From: Candidatus Ribeiella danica
GTDB lineage: Bacteria > Chloroflexota > Chloroflexia > Chloroflexales > Roseiflexaceae
Length of the DNA stretch: 64,000 nucleotides
Assembly (NCBI GenBank): GCA_016717335.1
Contig: JADKFS010000008.1
Span: forward strand, 248,001-312,000
Reading direction: 5' to 3'
Part shown: piece by piece, positions 42,993 through 51,449 of the stretch
How the letters are laid out: each line of letters begins with the position of its first letter
How positions within the stretch are numbered: the first letter of the stretch is position 1
Translations under genes and position numbers: made by a program
The notes under the pieces: model-generated
The model's database searches: none
What the model saw: the letters and a program-made list of their open reading frames with translations, nothing else
Told to the model about the DNA's origin: nothing

Positions 42993-43301
42993 ATGGCAAA
43001 GCAGAAGGTTCGCATCCGCCTCAAAGCGTATGACCACAAGATCCTAGATCAGTCGGCACGACAGATTGTCGAGGCGGCAGAGCGAACCGGTGCGCTTGTC
43101 GCGGGGCCGGTACCGCTGCCGACCAAGATCGAGAAGTACAGTGTCATGCGTTCGCCGTTTATCGATAAGGACTCGCAGGAGCAGTTCGAGATTCGTACGC
43201 ACAAGCGCCTGATCGACGTGCTGGACCCAAGCCAGCAGACGATCAACGCGTTGATGAAGCTCAACCTGCCGGCCGGCGTGGATATCGAGATTAAATTGTA
43301 G
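42993..43301 (+). CDS. rpsJ: Ribosomal protein S10
   Basis: 102 residues, complete. KVRIRLKAYDHKILDQSA at the start and the loop KIEKYSVMRSPFIDKDSQEQFEIRTHKR are family hallmarks. In many bacteria S10 also doubles as NusE in antitermination, which fits its position just after a stem-loop. AGGAG lies six bases before the ATG. First gene of the S10 group. Confidence 0.96.
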   Translation: MAKQKVRIRLKAYDHKILDQSARQIVEAAERTGALVAGPVPLPTKIEKYSVMRSPFIDKDSQEQFEIRTHKRLIDVLDPSQQTINALMKLNLPAGVDIEIKL

Positions 43302-43302
43302 T

Positions 43303-43348
43303 ATTCGTTGAACGTGTGAACGTGTGAACGTTTCAACGTTCAACGCAG
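43303..43348. repeat. Word palindrome, rpsJ-rplC spacer (gaacgtgtgaacg / cgtttcaacgttc)
   Basis: Left arm cgttgaacgtgtgaacgtgt, right arm cgtttcaacgttcaacg. The ttgaacg word is also used at 29395-29440 and 45018-45057. Confidence 0.8.
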
Positions 43349-43405
43349 GACAGCCGCTATGGCAGGCGCCAACGCCGTAAGTCCACATGCTGTAGAGGTG
43401 CGATT

Positions 43406-44041
43406 ATGATCGAAGGTTTGCTTGGTCGTAAGATCGGTATGACGCAGGTGTTTAGCAAGGCCGGCGAGGCGATCCCGGTGACGGTGATCGAGCTAGGCCC
43501 CTGTGTCGTGACCCAGATCCGCAACAAGGATCGCGACGGCTACGAGGCGGTTCAGATCGGCTTCGGCGAAATTAAGCCCAAGAGCCTGACCAAGCCCGAG
43601 CAGGGCCACCTCGCCGCCGCAGGCAGGCTGGTTCGCTACCTGCGCGAGTTCGGTGCCGACAATATTGAGGACCATCAGGTAGGCCAGGTGCTCACCGCGG
43701 ACATCTTTCAGCCGGGCCAGATCATCGACGTCACCGGCACGTCGAAGGGCCGCGGCTTCCAGGGCGTGGTCAAGCGCCACGGCTTTAGCGGTGGCCCGAA
43801 GACCCACGGCCAGAGCGACCGCTGGCGCGCGCCGGGATCGATCGGCGCTGGCACCGACCCTGGGCACGTCTGGAAGGGCACGCGTATGGCTGGCCGCATG
43901 GGCAACCGGCGCGTGACGGTGCAGAACCTGGAGGTCGTCGAGGTGATGGCCGAGCGGCACCTGCTGCTGGTCAAGGGCTCGGTGCCGGGCGCGAAAAATG
44001 GACTGTTGATGGTCCGCCGGGCAGTGAAGACTGCGAAGTGA
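43406..44041 (+). CDS. rplC: Ribosomal protein L3
   Basis: 211 residues. Reaches the peptidyl-transferase centre through a long loop; here GRGFQGVVKRHGFSGGPKTHG and GSIGAGTDPGHVWKGTRMAG, followed by GNRRVTVQNLEVV, identify it. GAGGTG precedes the ATG. rplD begins close behind (stop and next gene nearly touch). Confidence 0.96.
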   Translation: MIEGLLGRKIGMTQVFSKAGEAIPVTVIELGPCVVTQIRNKDRDGYEAVQIGFGEIKPKSLTKPEQGHLAAAGRLVRYLREFGADNIEDHQVGQVLTADIFQPGQIIDVTGTSKGRGFQGVVKRHGFSGGPKTHGQSDRWRAPGSIGAGTDPGHVWKGTRMAGRMGNRRVTVQNLEVVEVMAERHLLLVKGSVPGAKNGLLMVRRAVKTAK

Positions 44042-44055
44042 CAGAGGTACTGTTG

Positions 44056-44736
44056 ATGGAAGCCAAACTCTTCAACCAGTCCGGCGCGGAGATCGGGACC
44101 GTTCAGGTCGACGAGCATATCTTCGGCATCGAGCCGAACGTGCCGGTCATGCACCAGGCGATGGTGCGCCAGCAGGCGAACGCCCGCCTTGGGACCCACA
44201 ATACCCTTGGCCGCGGCGAGGTCGCCGGCAGCACCCGCAAGCTCTTCCGCCAGAAGGGCACCGGCCGCGCGCGCCAGGGCTCCGCGCGAGCACCACACCG
44301 CAAGGGCGGCGGCGTCGCGCACGGCCCGCACCCACGCTCGTACCGCCAGGCCATGCCGCGCAAGATGCGCCGGCTGGCAGTGCGCTCGGCCCTCTCGGCC
44401 AAGTACGCCGCCGACGAGATCCGTTTCGTCGAGAGCTGGTCGTTCGAGCGGCCACGCACGAAGGATTTCCTGAATAGCCTGTCGTCGCTCAACCTCGACG
44501 GCAAGACCTTGATCGTGATCGACCGCAAGGACGAGAACCTGCAGAAGTCGGCGAGCAACCTCACCGGCGTGAAGACGCTGCTGGCCCACTACCTGAACGT
44601 GGTCGACCTGCTGTCCTATGACAACGTGGTGATTTCACGCGCGGCGGTCGACGTGATCGAGAGCTATCTCGGCCAGGGCGACGCCGCATACGCCGACGCG
44701 GAGACCGGCGGCGCAGCGGATGAGGAGGCGTCATGA
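44056..44736 (+). CDS. rplD: Ribosomal protein L4
   Basis: 226 residues. The exit-tunnel loop is RKLFRQKGTGRARQGSARAPHRKGGGVAHGP. I prefer ATG 44056 (GAGGT upstream) to the GTG at 44038, which overlaps the end of rplC. The C-terminus carries an acidic Ala-rich tail (QGDAAYADAETGGAADEEAS) beyond the usual fold. The stop overlaps rplW by four bases (ATGA). Confidence 0.95.
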   Translation: MEAKLFNQSGAEIGTVQVDEHIFGIEPNVPVMHQAMVRQQANARLGTHNTLGRGEVAGSTRKLFRQKGTGRARQGSARAPHRKGGGVAHGPHPRSYRQAMPRKMRRLAVRSALSAKYAADEIRFVESWSFERPRTKDFLNSLSSLNLDGKTLIVIDRKDENLQKSASNLTGVKTLLAHYLNVVDLLSYDNVVISRAAVDVIESYLGQGDAAYADAETGGAADEEAS

Positions 44737-45017
44737 ACGCGCACCAGGTGATTATCCGCCCGCTGATTACCGAGAAGAACACCAACCTGATGGCGTTGGG
44801 CAAGTATTCCTTCGAGGTCGATCGGTCGGCAAACAAGATGCAGATTAAGCAAGCGGTCGAGTCGATCTTCAGCGTTAAGGTGCTGAAGGTGCACACGATG
44901 AACGTGCGCGGCAAGCTGCGCCGGCGCGGCACAAGCTACGGCTACACTGCGGACTGGAAGAAGGCGGTTGTGACGCTGGCCGAGGGCGATCGGATCGAGC
45001 TGTTCGAGGGCGTGTAA
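44733..45017 (+). CDS. rplW: Ribosomal protein L23
   Basis: 94 residues. Sits at the tunnel exit and docks trigger factor and SRP. Typical start HQVIIRPLITEKNTNLM and KVLKVHTMNVRGKLRRRG. GGAGG lies just upstream, and the start overlaps the rplD stop, so translation is coupled. Confidence 0.95.
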   Translation: MNAHQVIIRPLITEKNTNLMALGKYSFEVDRSANKMQIKQAVESIFSVKVLKVHTMNVRGKLRRRGTSYGYTADWKKAVVTLAEGDRIELFEGV

Positions 45018-45057
45018 CGTTCGAACATTCGAACGTTTCAACGTTTCAACCTTCTAG
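45018..45057. repeat. Word palindrome, rplW-rplB spacer (cgttcgaacattcgaacg)
   Basis: cgttcgaacattcgaacg is itself palindromic and continues as tttcaacgtttcaacc. Confidence 0.8.
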
Positions 45058-45078
45058 CGTGCACCGTGGAGAAATACG

Positions 45079-45906
45079 ATGGGTGTTCGAAGATACAAAC
45101 CAACCTCGGCCGGTCGCCGCAATATGTCGGTCTCGACGTTCGAGGAGATCACGAAGAAGGATCCCGAGAAGCGGCTGCTCGCCCCATTGCGCAAGAGCGG
45201 TGGCCGCAACAATAACGGGCGGATCACGACTCGCCACCGCGGCGGCGGGCACAAGCGCAACTACCGCATCATCGACTTCAAGCGCAATAAGCATGGGGTG
45301 CCGGCCAAGGTCGCGTCGATCGAGTACGATCCGAACCGCACCGCCCGCATCGCGCTGCTGAACTACGCCGACGGCGAGAAGCGCTACATCCTGGCGCCGC
45401 TCGGTCTGAATGTCGGCGACACCCTGATGAGCGGGCCGGAGGCTGAGGTGCGGGTCGGTAACGCGCTGGCGCTGCGCGCGATCCCGCTCGGCACGCAGAT
45501 CCACAATATCGAGCTGCAGCTCGGCCGCGGCGGCGTGATGGTCCGCAGCGCGGGCGGGGCCGCCCAGCTGATGGCAAAAGAGGGCAACTACGCGACCCTG
45601 CGTATGCCGTCGGGCGAGATGCGCCTAGTGCACATCGACTGCCTCGCGACGATCGGGCAGGTCGGCAACATCGACCACCAGAACATCCGGATTGGCAAGG
45701 CCGGGCGAAAGCGCTGGCAGGGCCGCCGGCCCGAGGTGCGCGGATCGGCGATGAACCCGCGCGACCATCCCCACGGCGGCGGCGAGGGCCGCGCCCCGCG
45801 CGGCATGGCGACCCCCAAGACCAAGTGGGGCAAGCCGGCGCGCGGCGTGCGCACGCGCCACAAGCCGAGCACCGATCGCTATATCGTGCGGCGGCGGAAA
45901 CCGTAG
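45079..45906 (+). CDS. rplB: Ribosomal protein L2
   Basis: 275 residues, complete. Required for peptidyl-transferase activity and subunit association. GVRRYKPTSAGRRNMS at the start and the C-terminal AMNPRDHPHGGGEGRAPRG, including the functionally important His, are intact. GTGGAG precedes the ATG. Confidence 0.97.
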   Translation: MGVRRYKPTSAGRRNMSVSTFEEITKKDPEKRLLAPLRKSGGRNNNGRITTRHRGGGHKRNYRIIDFKRNKHGVPAKVASIEYDPNRTARIALLNYADGEKRYILAPLGLNVGDTLMSGPEAEVRVGNALALRAIPLGTQIHNIELQLGRGGVMVRSAGGAAQLMAKEGNYATLRMPSGEMRLVHIDCLATIGQVGNIDHQNIRIGKAGRKRWQGRRPEVRGSAMNPRDHPHGGGEGRAPRGMATPKTKWGKPARGVRTRHKPSTDRYIVRRRKP

Positions 45907-46008
45907 ATCGCGTCGTCAGTAGTCAGATATCAGTATCATCGAACTATGGTGATGAGCATTGAACTTTCTGACTACTGACTACTGACCACTGGCTACTGAC
46001 TACTGGCA
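45907..46008. repeat. Word palindrome, rplB-rpsS spacer (cagtagtcag / ctgactactg)
   Basis: Left arm cgtcagtagtcagatatcag, right arm tgactactgactactgacca with further ctactgg words. Confidence 0.85.
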
Positions 46009-46091
46009 CATTGGGAGCGCGCGGCAGGCGCGCCAGAGGACGCGGGCTGATGCTCGGCCTCTCCCTGCTCCCGAAGCAAGGAAGGGAAAGT

Positions 46092-46379
46092 ATGTCTCGT
46101 TCATCCAAAAAAGGCCCCTACGTCGACATACGGCTGCTCGGCCGCATCGAGGACATGAACCGCGCCAGCGAGAAGCGCGTGCTGCGCACCTGGTCGCGCG
46201 CGTCCACGATCTTCCCGCAGATGGTCGGCCATACGATCGCCGTCCACGATGGGCGCCGCCACGTGCCGGTGTACATCACCGAGAACATGGTCGGCCACAA
46301 GCTGGGCGAATTTGCGCCGACGCGCTTCTTCCGCGGCCACGGCGGCAAAAAAGCTGACAAGCGCGGCAAGGTGAAGTAG
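46092..46379 (+). CDS. rpsS: Ribosomal protein S19
   Basis: 95 residues. MSRSSKKGPYVDIRLL and GHTIAVHDGRRHVPVYITENMVGHKLGEFAPTR are textbook S19; it contacts the A-site finger in the 30S head. ATG 46092 is preferred over an upstream in-frame codon because AAGGAAGGG precedes it. rplV starts two bases after the stop. Confidence 0.96.
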   Translation: MSRSSKKGPYVDIRLLGRIEDMNRASEKRVLRTWSRASTIFPQMVGHTIAVHDGRRHVPVYITENMVGHKLGEFAPTRFFRGHGGKKADKRGKVK

Positions 46380-46381
46380 CC

Positions 46382-46723
46382 ATGCAAGCAAAAGCAATGA
46401 ACAAGATGGTGCGCATCGCGCCGAACAAGGTGCGCCTGGTCATGGACCTGGTGCGCGGAAAGCCGGTCGATCGCGCGCTCGCGATCCTGCGCTACCTGCC
46501 GCAGAAGGCTGCGAAAGAGATCGCACGGACGATCCAGTCGGCGGCAGCGAACGCCGAGAATAACTTTGAGATGGACCCGGCCGACCTGGTCGTCAAGACG
46601 ATCTACGCCGACGAGGGCCCTGCGTTTAAGCGCTTCATGCCGCGCGCACGCGGTCGTGCGGATCGCATTCGCAAGCGCACGACTCATATCACGGTGATCG
46701 TGGACGACGGCGAGGAGATTTAA
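46382..46723 (+). CDS. rplV: Ribosomal protein L22
   Basis: 113 residues. The tunnel-lining beta-hairpin GPAFKRFMPRARGRADRIRKR is intact, without the deletions known from macrolide resistance. AAGGTG of the rpsS end serves as ribosome-binding site. rpsC begins at the very next base after the stop. Confidence 0.96.
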   Translation: MQAKAMNKMVRIAPNKVRLVMDLVRGKPVDRALAILRYLPQKAAKEIARTIQSAAANAENNFEMDPADLVVKTIYADEGPAFKRFMPRARGRADRIRKRTTHITVIVDDGEEI

Positions 46724-47593
46724 ATGGGACGGAAAGTTCATCCAATAGGCTTTCGCCTGGGCTACATCAAAGACTGGCAGTCGAAGTGGTTCGCCGATCG
46801 CACCTACACCGATCAGCTGCACGAAGATTTCATGCTTCGCAAGGCGATCACCCGAGAGCTGGCCAACGCCGGCGTGGCGCGCGTCGAGATCGAGCGATCG
46901 GCCAATAAGGTCGAGGTCACGGTCTATACGGCGAAGCCGGGGATCGTGATCGGCAAGCGCGGCGCGAAGGTCGACGAGCTGAAGGCCGATCTTGAGAAGC
47001 GCACCGGCAAGAAGGTCAAGCTGAATATCCAGGAGATCCACCAGCCGGAGCTTGAGGCGCACCTGGTGGCCGAGAGCATCGCCGAGCAGATCAACAAGCG
47101 CATCTCCTATAAGCGCGCGATGAAGCAGGCGGTGCAGCGCGCGATGCGCCTGGGCGCCCAGGGCGTCAAGATCAAGTGCTCGGGTCGGCTGGGCGGCGCG
47201 GAGATGGCCCGCATCGCCAACGAGAGCGATGGCCGCGTGCCGCGCCATACGCTGCGCGCCGATATCGACTACGCGCAGGTGCACGCGCATACGACCTACG
47301 GCCGCATCGGCGTGAAGGTCTGGATCTACAAGGGCGAAGTCTTCCCCGATGCCACGGGCAAGCTGCAGGTGGTGCAATCGGCCACGGCGCGCGCCCAAGC
47401 GGCCGAGGACGATAGCCGGTCACGCCAGCGCGGCGATCGTGGTGGTCGCGGCGGCAGCGGCGGCGCCGGCGGTGGTGGTCGCGGTGGCAGCGGCGGTGGC
47501 GGTCGTGGCGGCACCGGCGGCGCCGGCGGCGGCGATCGAGGTGGTCGCGGTGGCGGCGGTGGCGGCGGCGGCAGTCGGCGGCCACGCAGCTAA
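46724..47593 (+). CDS. rpsC: Ribosomal protein S3 with RGG-like tail
   Basis: 289 residues; usual S3 is about 210-240. The KH domain is GIVIGKRGAKVDEL, followed by the conserved C-domain SGRLGGAEMARIANESDGRVPRHTLRADIDY. After about residue 230 comes a low-complexity tail of roughly 60 residues built from RGG, GGG and GRGG units, unlike the rest of the cluster. S3 lines the mRNA entry channel and has helicase activity with S4 and S5. GAGGAG precedes the ATG. Confidence 0.95.
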   Translation: MGRKVHPIGFRLGYIKDWQSKWFADRTYTDQLHEDFMLRKAITRELANAGVARVEIERSANKVEVTVYTAKPGIVIGKRGAKVDELKADLEKRTGKKVKLNIQEIHQPELEAHLVAESIAEQINKRISYKRAMKQAVQRAMRLGAQGVKIKCSGRLGGAEMARIANESDGRVPRHTLRADIDYAQVHAHTTYGRIGVKVWIYKGEVFPDATGKLQVVQSATARAQAAEDDSRSRQRGDRGGRGGSGGAGGGGRGGSGGGGRGGTGGAGGGDRGGRGGGGGGGGSRRPRS

Positions 47594-47607
47594 AAGGAGC
47601 GACGATT

Positions 47608-48033
47608 ATGTTGATGCCCAAGCGTGTCAAATATCGCAAGCAGCAGCGCGGACGCACCAAAGGCATGGCCCAGCGCGGCAATACAGTTGCCTTCGGCGAC
47701 TTCGGGCTCATGGCGCTCGAGGCGACCTGGGTTACAGCCCGGCAGATCGAGGCCGCGCGCCGCGCGATCACCCACCACGTCAAGCGCGGTGGCAAGATCT
47801 GGATCCGCGTCTTCCCCGATAAGCCCGTCACGGCCAAACCCGCCGAGACGCGCATGGGCTCCGGCAAGGGCGCCGTCGACCACTACGTCGCGGTGATCAA
47901 GCCGGGCCGGATCATGTTCGAGCTTGGCGGCGTGCGGCCCGAGATCGCCCACGAGGCGCTCAACCTGGCCGCGCAGAAGATGCCGATCAAGTGCAAGATT
48001 ATCGCCCGAGAGGATGTGGAGGCCGCCGAATGA
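47608..48033 (+). CDS. rplP: Ribosomal protein L16
   Basis: 141 residues. MLMPKRVKYRKQQRGRTKG, the FGLMALE segment and the ETRMGSGKGAVDHYVAVIKPGR loop near the A-site tRNA are typical. AAAGGAG precedes the ATG. The stop overlaps the rpmC start (ATGA). Confidence 0.96.
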   Translation: MLMPKRVKYRKQQRGRTKGMAQRGNTVAFGDFGLMALEATWVTARQIEAARRAITHHVKRGGKIWIRVFPDKPVTAKPAETRMGSGKGAVDHYVAVIKPGRIMFELGGVRPEIAHEALNLAAQKMPIKCKIIAREDVEAAE

Positions 48034-48224
48034 AAAACAGCGAGCTGCGCAACCTCGACTCCGAGAAGCTCCAGAAGCAGATCAAGGAGCACTACGAGGA
48101 ACTGTTCAACCTGCGCTTCCAGCAGGTCATGGGCAAGCTGACCGCCAGCGGTCGCCCGCGCATTGTCAAGCGCGAGATCGCGCGCATCAAGACGATCCTG
48201 CGCGAGCGTGAGCTGGGGATCTAA
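48030..48224 (+). CDS. rpmC: Ribosomal protein L29
   Basis: 64 residues, a helical hairpin near the tunnel exit. MKNSELRNLDSEKLQKQI and NLRFQQVMGKLTASGRPRIVKREIARIKT match the family. The start overlaps the rplP stop by four bases. Confidence 0.94.
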   Translation: MKNSELRNLDSEKLQKQIKEHYEELFNLRFQQVMGKLTASGRPRIVKREIARIKTILRERELGI

Positions 48225-48241
48225 GCGACCAGGAGAACGAT

Positions 48242-48502
48242 ATGGCCGAGGGACGACGTCAGTATAAGACTGGCCGGGTGGTCAGCGATAAGATGGACAA
48301 GACCGTGGTCGTGGCAGTGGATTACCTGAAGCCGCACCCGCTCTACCGCAAGATCATCCGGAAGACCAGCAAATTCCACGCCCACGATGCGACCAACCAG
48401 TGTCACAGCGGGGATGTGGTGCGGATCGGGGAGACGCGACCACTCAGCAAAACCAAACGCTGGGAGGTTGTCGAGGTTATTCAGCGCGGCGAGGAGAGCT
48501 AG
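48242..48502 (+). CDS. rpsQ: Ribosomal protein S17
   Basis: 86 residues, OB-fold. GRRQYKTGRVVSDKMDKTVVV and GDVVRIGETRPLSKTKRWEVVEV are the family signature. Eighteen bases after rpmC, with AGGAGAACG before the ATG. Confidence 0.95.
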   Translation: MAEGRRQYKTGRVVSDKMDKTVVVAVDYLKPHPLYRKIIRKTSKFHAHDATNQCHSGDVVRIGETRPLSKTKRWEVVEVIQRGEES

Positions 48503-48504
48503 AA

Positions 48505-48873
48505 ATGATTCAGCAGCAGACTCGCCTCAAGGTCGCCGATAACACCGGCGCCAAAGAGATCATGTGCATCCGGGTCATGGGTGGGTCGCGAGTGCGCTAC
48601 GGTTTCGTCGGCGATGTGATCGTCGCATCGGTCAAGGAAGCGTCCCCCGGCGGCGCGGTCAAGAAGGGTGAGGTTGTGCGCGCCGTGATCGTGCGAACAG
48701 CCAAGGAGTACGTCCGGCCGGACGGCTCCCATATCCGCTTCGACGACAACGCCGCGGTGATCATTGGGAAAGAGAACAACCCGCGCGGCACGCGCATCTT
48801 TGGCCCGGTCGCCCGCGAGCTGCGCGAGAAGGCGTTCATGAAGATCATCTCGCTGGCGCCGGAAGTACTTTAG
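48505..48873 (+). CDS. rplN: Ribosomal protein L14
   Basis: 122 residues, exact family length. MIQQQTRLKVADNTGAKEIMCIRV and FDDNAAVIIGKENNPRGTRIFGPVAREL are diagnostic. Two bases after the rpsQ stop; GAGGAGAG of the rpsQ end acts as ribosome-binding site. L14 forms intersubunit bridges and binds RsfS. Confidence 0.97.
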   Translation: MIQQQTRLKVADNTGAKEIMCIRVMGGSRVRYGFVGDVIVASVKEASPGGAVKKGEVVRAVIVRTAKEYVRPDGSHIRFDDNAAVIIGKENNPRGTRIFGPVARELREKAFMKIISLAPEVL

Positions 48874-48875
48874 AA

Positions 48876-48990
48876 GACGGGAGTCAGGAGTCAGGAGTCA
48901 GAAGAGCACCGCGCGCTTTGATGTGACGTTGCTTGCGCTGATTTCGACGTCATTCTGACTACTGAATTCTGAATTCTGACTACTGACAGA
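48876..48990. repeat. Word palindrome, rplN-rplX spacer (gagtcaggagtcag / ctgactactgaattctga)
   Basis: Left arm gggagtcaggagtcaggagt, right arm cattctgactactgaattct and further words up to ctactgacag. Confidence 0.85.
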
Positions 48991-48999
48991 GGTTTGGAT

Positions 49000-49332
49000 A
49001 TGCACGTCAAGACTGGCGATGAGGTCCTGATCATCACCGGCAAAGATAAGGGCAAGCGCGGCAAGATCAAGCAGTCGATGCCCAAAGATCGCCGGGTGAT
49101 CATCGAGGGGCTCAACATTGTGAAGCGGCACATGAAGCAGCGCGGCGCCGGCAAGCCTAGCGGCATCATCGAGCTGGAGGCGCCGATCCAGGCATCCAAC
49201 GTGATGCTGATCTGCCCGCGCTGCGGGCGCGCCGCGCGCACCGGGCACCGCTTCCTCGAAGAGACCGATCACAAGGGGCGCGCGCGCAAGGTGCGCTTCT
49301 GCAAGGCCTGCGATGGGGTGGTGGACGAGTAA
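49000..49332 (+). CDS. rplX: Ribosomal protein L24
   Basis: 110 residues. KOW motif GDEVLIITGKDKGKRGKI near the start; the C-terminal half holds CPRC and CKAC, a potential zinc ribbon. ATG 49000 follows AGAGG by seven bases; an in-frame TTG six bases earlier is unlikely. One of the first proteins to bind 23S rRNA. Confidence 0.94.
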   Translation: MHVKTGDEVLIITGKDKGKRGKIKQSMPKDRRVIIEGLNIVKRHMKQRGAGKPSGIIELEAPIQASNVMLICPRCGRAARTGHRFLEETDHKGRARKVRFCKACDGVVDE

Positions 49333-49334
49333 GA

Positions 49335-49427
49335 ATAAGTTATGAGTTACGAGTAGTGAGTTATGAGTTGATGTCGCATAGCGGCCGGCAGCTCAAAACT
49401 CAAAACTGAGAACTCAAAACTGAGATC
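49335..49427. repeat. Word palindrome, rplX-rplE spacer (gagttatgagtt / aactcaaaactc)
   Basis: Left arm gttatgagttacgagtagtg, right arm gctcaaaactcaaaactgag with another aactcaaaactgag. Confidence 0.85.
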
Positions 49428-49475
49428 AAGGCCGGAGGCTGCAAAGTCGGCTCTCCAAGCCCTTGAGGAGCATAT

Positions 49476-50018
49476 ATGGCATCGCGACTAAAAGAAAAAT
49501 ACCAGACCGAGGTCGTGCCGGCGCTGGTGCAGGAGTTCAAATATAGCTCGATCATGCAGGCCCCGCGCGTGCATAAGGTCGTGCTCAATATCGGGCTCGG
49601 CGAGGCGCTGCAGAATAACAAGGCGCTCGACGCGGCGGTGGGCGACCTGGCGGCGATCAGCGGGCAGAAGCCGGTGATCACCAAGGCCAAGAAGTCGATC
49701 GCGGCCTTCAAGCTGCGCCAGGGGATGTCGATCGGCGCGATGGTAACGTTGCGCGGCGAGCATATGTACGATTTCCTGGATCGGTTGATCAACCTGGCGC
49801 TGCCACGCCTGCGCGATTTTCGCGGGGTGAGCCGCCGCTCGTTCGACGGCCGCGGCAACTATAGCCTCGGCCTGCGCGAGCAGATCATCTTCCCGGAGAT
49901 CGACTACGACAAGGTTGATAAAATTCGCGGCCTGGAGGTAGCGGTCGTGACCACCGCCCCAGACGACGCGCAAGGTTACGCGCTGTTGAAGCGTCTCGGC
50001 ATGCCATTTCGTGATTAG
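49476..50018 (+). CDS. rplE: Ribosomal protein L5
   Basis: 180 residues, complete. ASRLKEKYQTEVVPALVQEF, PVITKAKKSIAAFKLRQGM and GVSRRSFDGRGNYSLGLREQ identify it. It binds 5S rRNA in the central protuberance. GAGGAG precedes the ATG by about six bases. Confidence 0.97.
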   Translation: MASRLKEKYQTEVVPALVQEFKYSSIMQAPRVHKVVLNIGLGEALQNNKALDAAVGDLAAISGQKPVITKAKKSIAAFKLRQGMSIGAMVTLRGEHMYDFLDRLINLALPRLRDFRGVSRRSFDGRGNYSLGLREQIIFPEIDYDKVDKIRGLEVAVVTTAPDDAQGYALLKRLGMPFRD

Positions 50019-50083
50019 CACGAGCCAGGAGCAGGGGCTGAGTGCGCCCCGCTGACCAGTCCGCGCATAGGAGGAAGTTCACA

Positions 50084-50269
50084 TTGGCAAAGAAATCGCT
50101 GATCGTCAAGTCCCAGCGGCCGCCTAAGTACAAAGTGCGGGCGTATAACCGCTGCAAGCTCTGTGGCCGCTCACGCGCCTATATGCGTAAGTTCGGCATG
50201 TGCCGGATCTGCTTCCGTGAGAATGCACTCAAGGGGCTGATCCCCGGCGTTACCAAATCGAGCTGGTAG
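50084..50269 (+). CDS. rpsN: Ribosomal protein S14 type Z (zinc form), TTG start
   Basis: 61 residues, the short zinc-binding S14. CKLCGRSRAYMRKFGMCRICF carries the two CxxC pairs. The start is TTG 50084 with AGGAGG nine bases upstream; no ATG gives the known N-terminus (AKKSLIVKSQRPPKYKVRAY). The rare start codon is the main oddity. Confidence 0.94.
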   Translation: MAKKSLIVKSQRPPKYKVRAYNRCKLCGRSRAYMRKFGMCRICFRENALKGLIPGVTKSSW

Positions 50270-50341
50270 CGTCGACTGTCGAGCAGGCCGTGTATTACAG
50301 TGTCCAGCCCATAGCGAAGCTGGCCTTCAAGGAGGAGCGTC

Positions 50342-50740
50342 GTGAGCGTTAACGACCCAATTGCAGATATGTTGACCCGCATCCGAAACGCATGCATGGC
50401 TCGCCACGCTACTGTGGCGATGCCCGCGTCCAAGATGAAAGTCGCGATCGCGGATATATTGAAGCGCGAGGGGTTCATCCGCGATTTCGAGGTCCAGAAC
50501 GGTCAGCCTTCTGATACGATAGTCATTAGTCTGAAATATACAAGTGATCGCCGACCGGTCATCACTGGCCTCAAGCGCGTGAGCAAGCCGGGTCTGCGGA
50601 TCTATACCGGCCGCACCGATATTCCGCGCGTCCGTGGCGGCCTGGGGTTGAGCATCCTCTCGACTCCGAAGGGCGTGATGGCCGGCCACGAAGCGTGGCA
50701 GCAGCATGTCGGCGGCGAAGTGCTGTGCTACGTCTGGTAG
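50342..50740 (+). CDS. rpsH: Ribosomal protein S8
   Basis: 132 residues, GTG start at 50342 behind AAGGAGGAG. VNDPIADMLTRIRNACMARH at the start and LGLSILSTPKGVMAGHEA...GEVLCYVW at the end are the conserved RNA-binding parts. In E. coli S8 is the spc-operon repressor; whether that applies here is unknown. Confidence 0.96.
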   Translation: MSVNDPIADMLTRIRNACMARHATVAMPASKMKVAIADILKREGFIRDFEVQNGQPSDTIVISLKYTSDRRPVITGLKRVSKPGLRIYTGRTDIPRVRGGLGLSILSTPKGVMAGHEAWQQHVGGEVLCYVW

Positions 50741-50755
50741 CGGGGAGCAAGAGCA

Positions 50756-51319
50756 ATGTCGCGTATTGGTAAGAAACCGATCTCAGTCCCCAAAGGGGTG
50801 GAGATCACGGTCGCCGAGGGGAACTACGTTACGGTCAAGGGCCCCAAGGGGTCGCTTGAGCAGCAGCTCCCGTCCGAGATTATTATCGAGCAGAACAGCG
50901 GCGTGCTGAACGTCACGCGCAGCACCGACGAACGTACTCAGCGCGCGCTGCACGGCCTGACCCGATCGCTGCTGGCGAACATGGTTATCGGCGTGACCGA
51001 TGGCTACCAGCGGGTGCTCGAGATCAGCGGCGTCGGCTATCGCGCATCGCGCGAGGGCAAGAATATTGTGCTACAAGTCGGCTTCTCACATCCGATCCGC
51101 GTGATTCCGCCGGATGGGATCACCTTCGATCTGCTCGAGCGCCGGAGCGCCAACGAGCCACAGCAGGTGATCATCCGCGGGATCGATAAGCAGGTGGTCG
51201 GCGAGGAGGCCGCGAAGCTGCGCGCGCTGCGACCGCCGGAGCCCTATAAGGGGTACGGCATTCGCTATCGCGGCGAGCAGGTCCGCCGCAAGGCCGGCAA
51301 GACGGGCAAGACGAAGTAA
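50756..51319 (+). CDS. rplF: Ribosomal protein L6
   Basis: 187 residues. MSRIGKKPISVPKGVEITV at the start and PPEPYKGYGIRYRGEQVRRKAGKTGK at the end are typical. Fifteen bases after rpsH. Near the factor-binding site of the 50S subunit. Confidence 0.97.
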   Translation: MSRIGKKPISVPKGVEITVAEGNYVTVKGPKGSLEQQLPSEIIIEQNSGVLNVTRSTDERTQRALHGLTRSLLANMVIGVTDGYQRVLEISGVGYRASREGKNIVLQVGFSHPIRVIPPDGITFDLLERRSANEPQQVIIRGIDKQVVGEEAAKLRALRPPEPYKGYGIRYRGEQVRRKAGKTGKTK

Positions 51320-51415
51320 GCAGTTGGCAGTATGCAGCCGGCAGCTCCGCCGTGATTCTCATTATGATGCGAACACTGCCACCTGCCAACTGCCCACTGG
51401 TGACTGACAGACAGG
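51320..51415. repeat. Word palindrome, rplF-rplR spacer (cagttggcagt / actgccacctgcca)
   Basis: Left arm cagttggcagtatgcagccg, right arm ctgccacctgccaactgccc, followed by actggtgactgac. Confidence 0.8.
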
Positions 51416-51449
51416 GGATATAATCCCTGTCGCCAGGAGTAATACAGCT

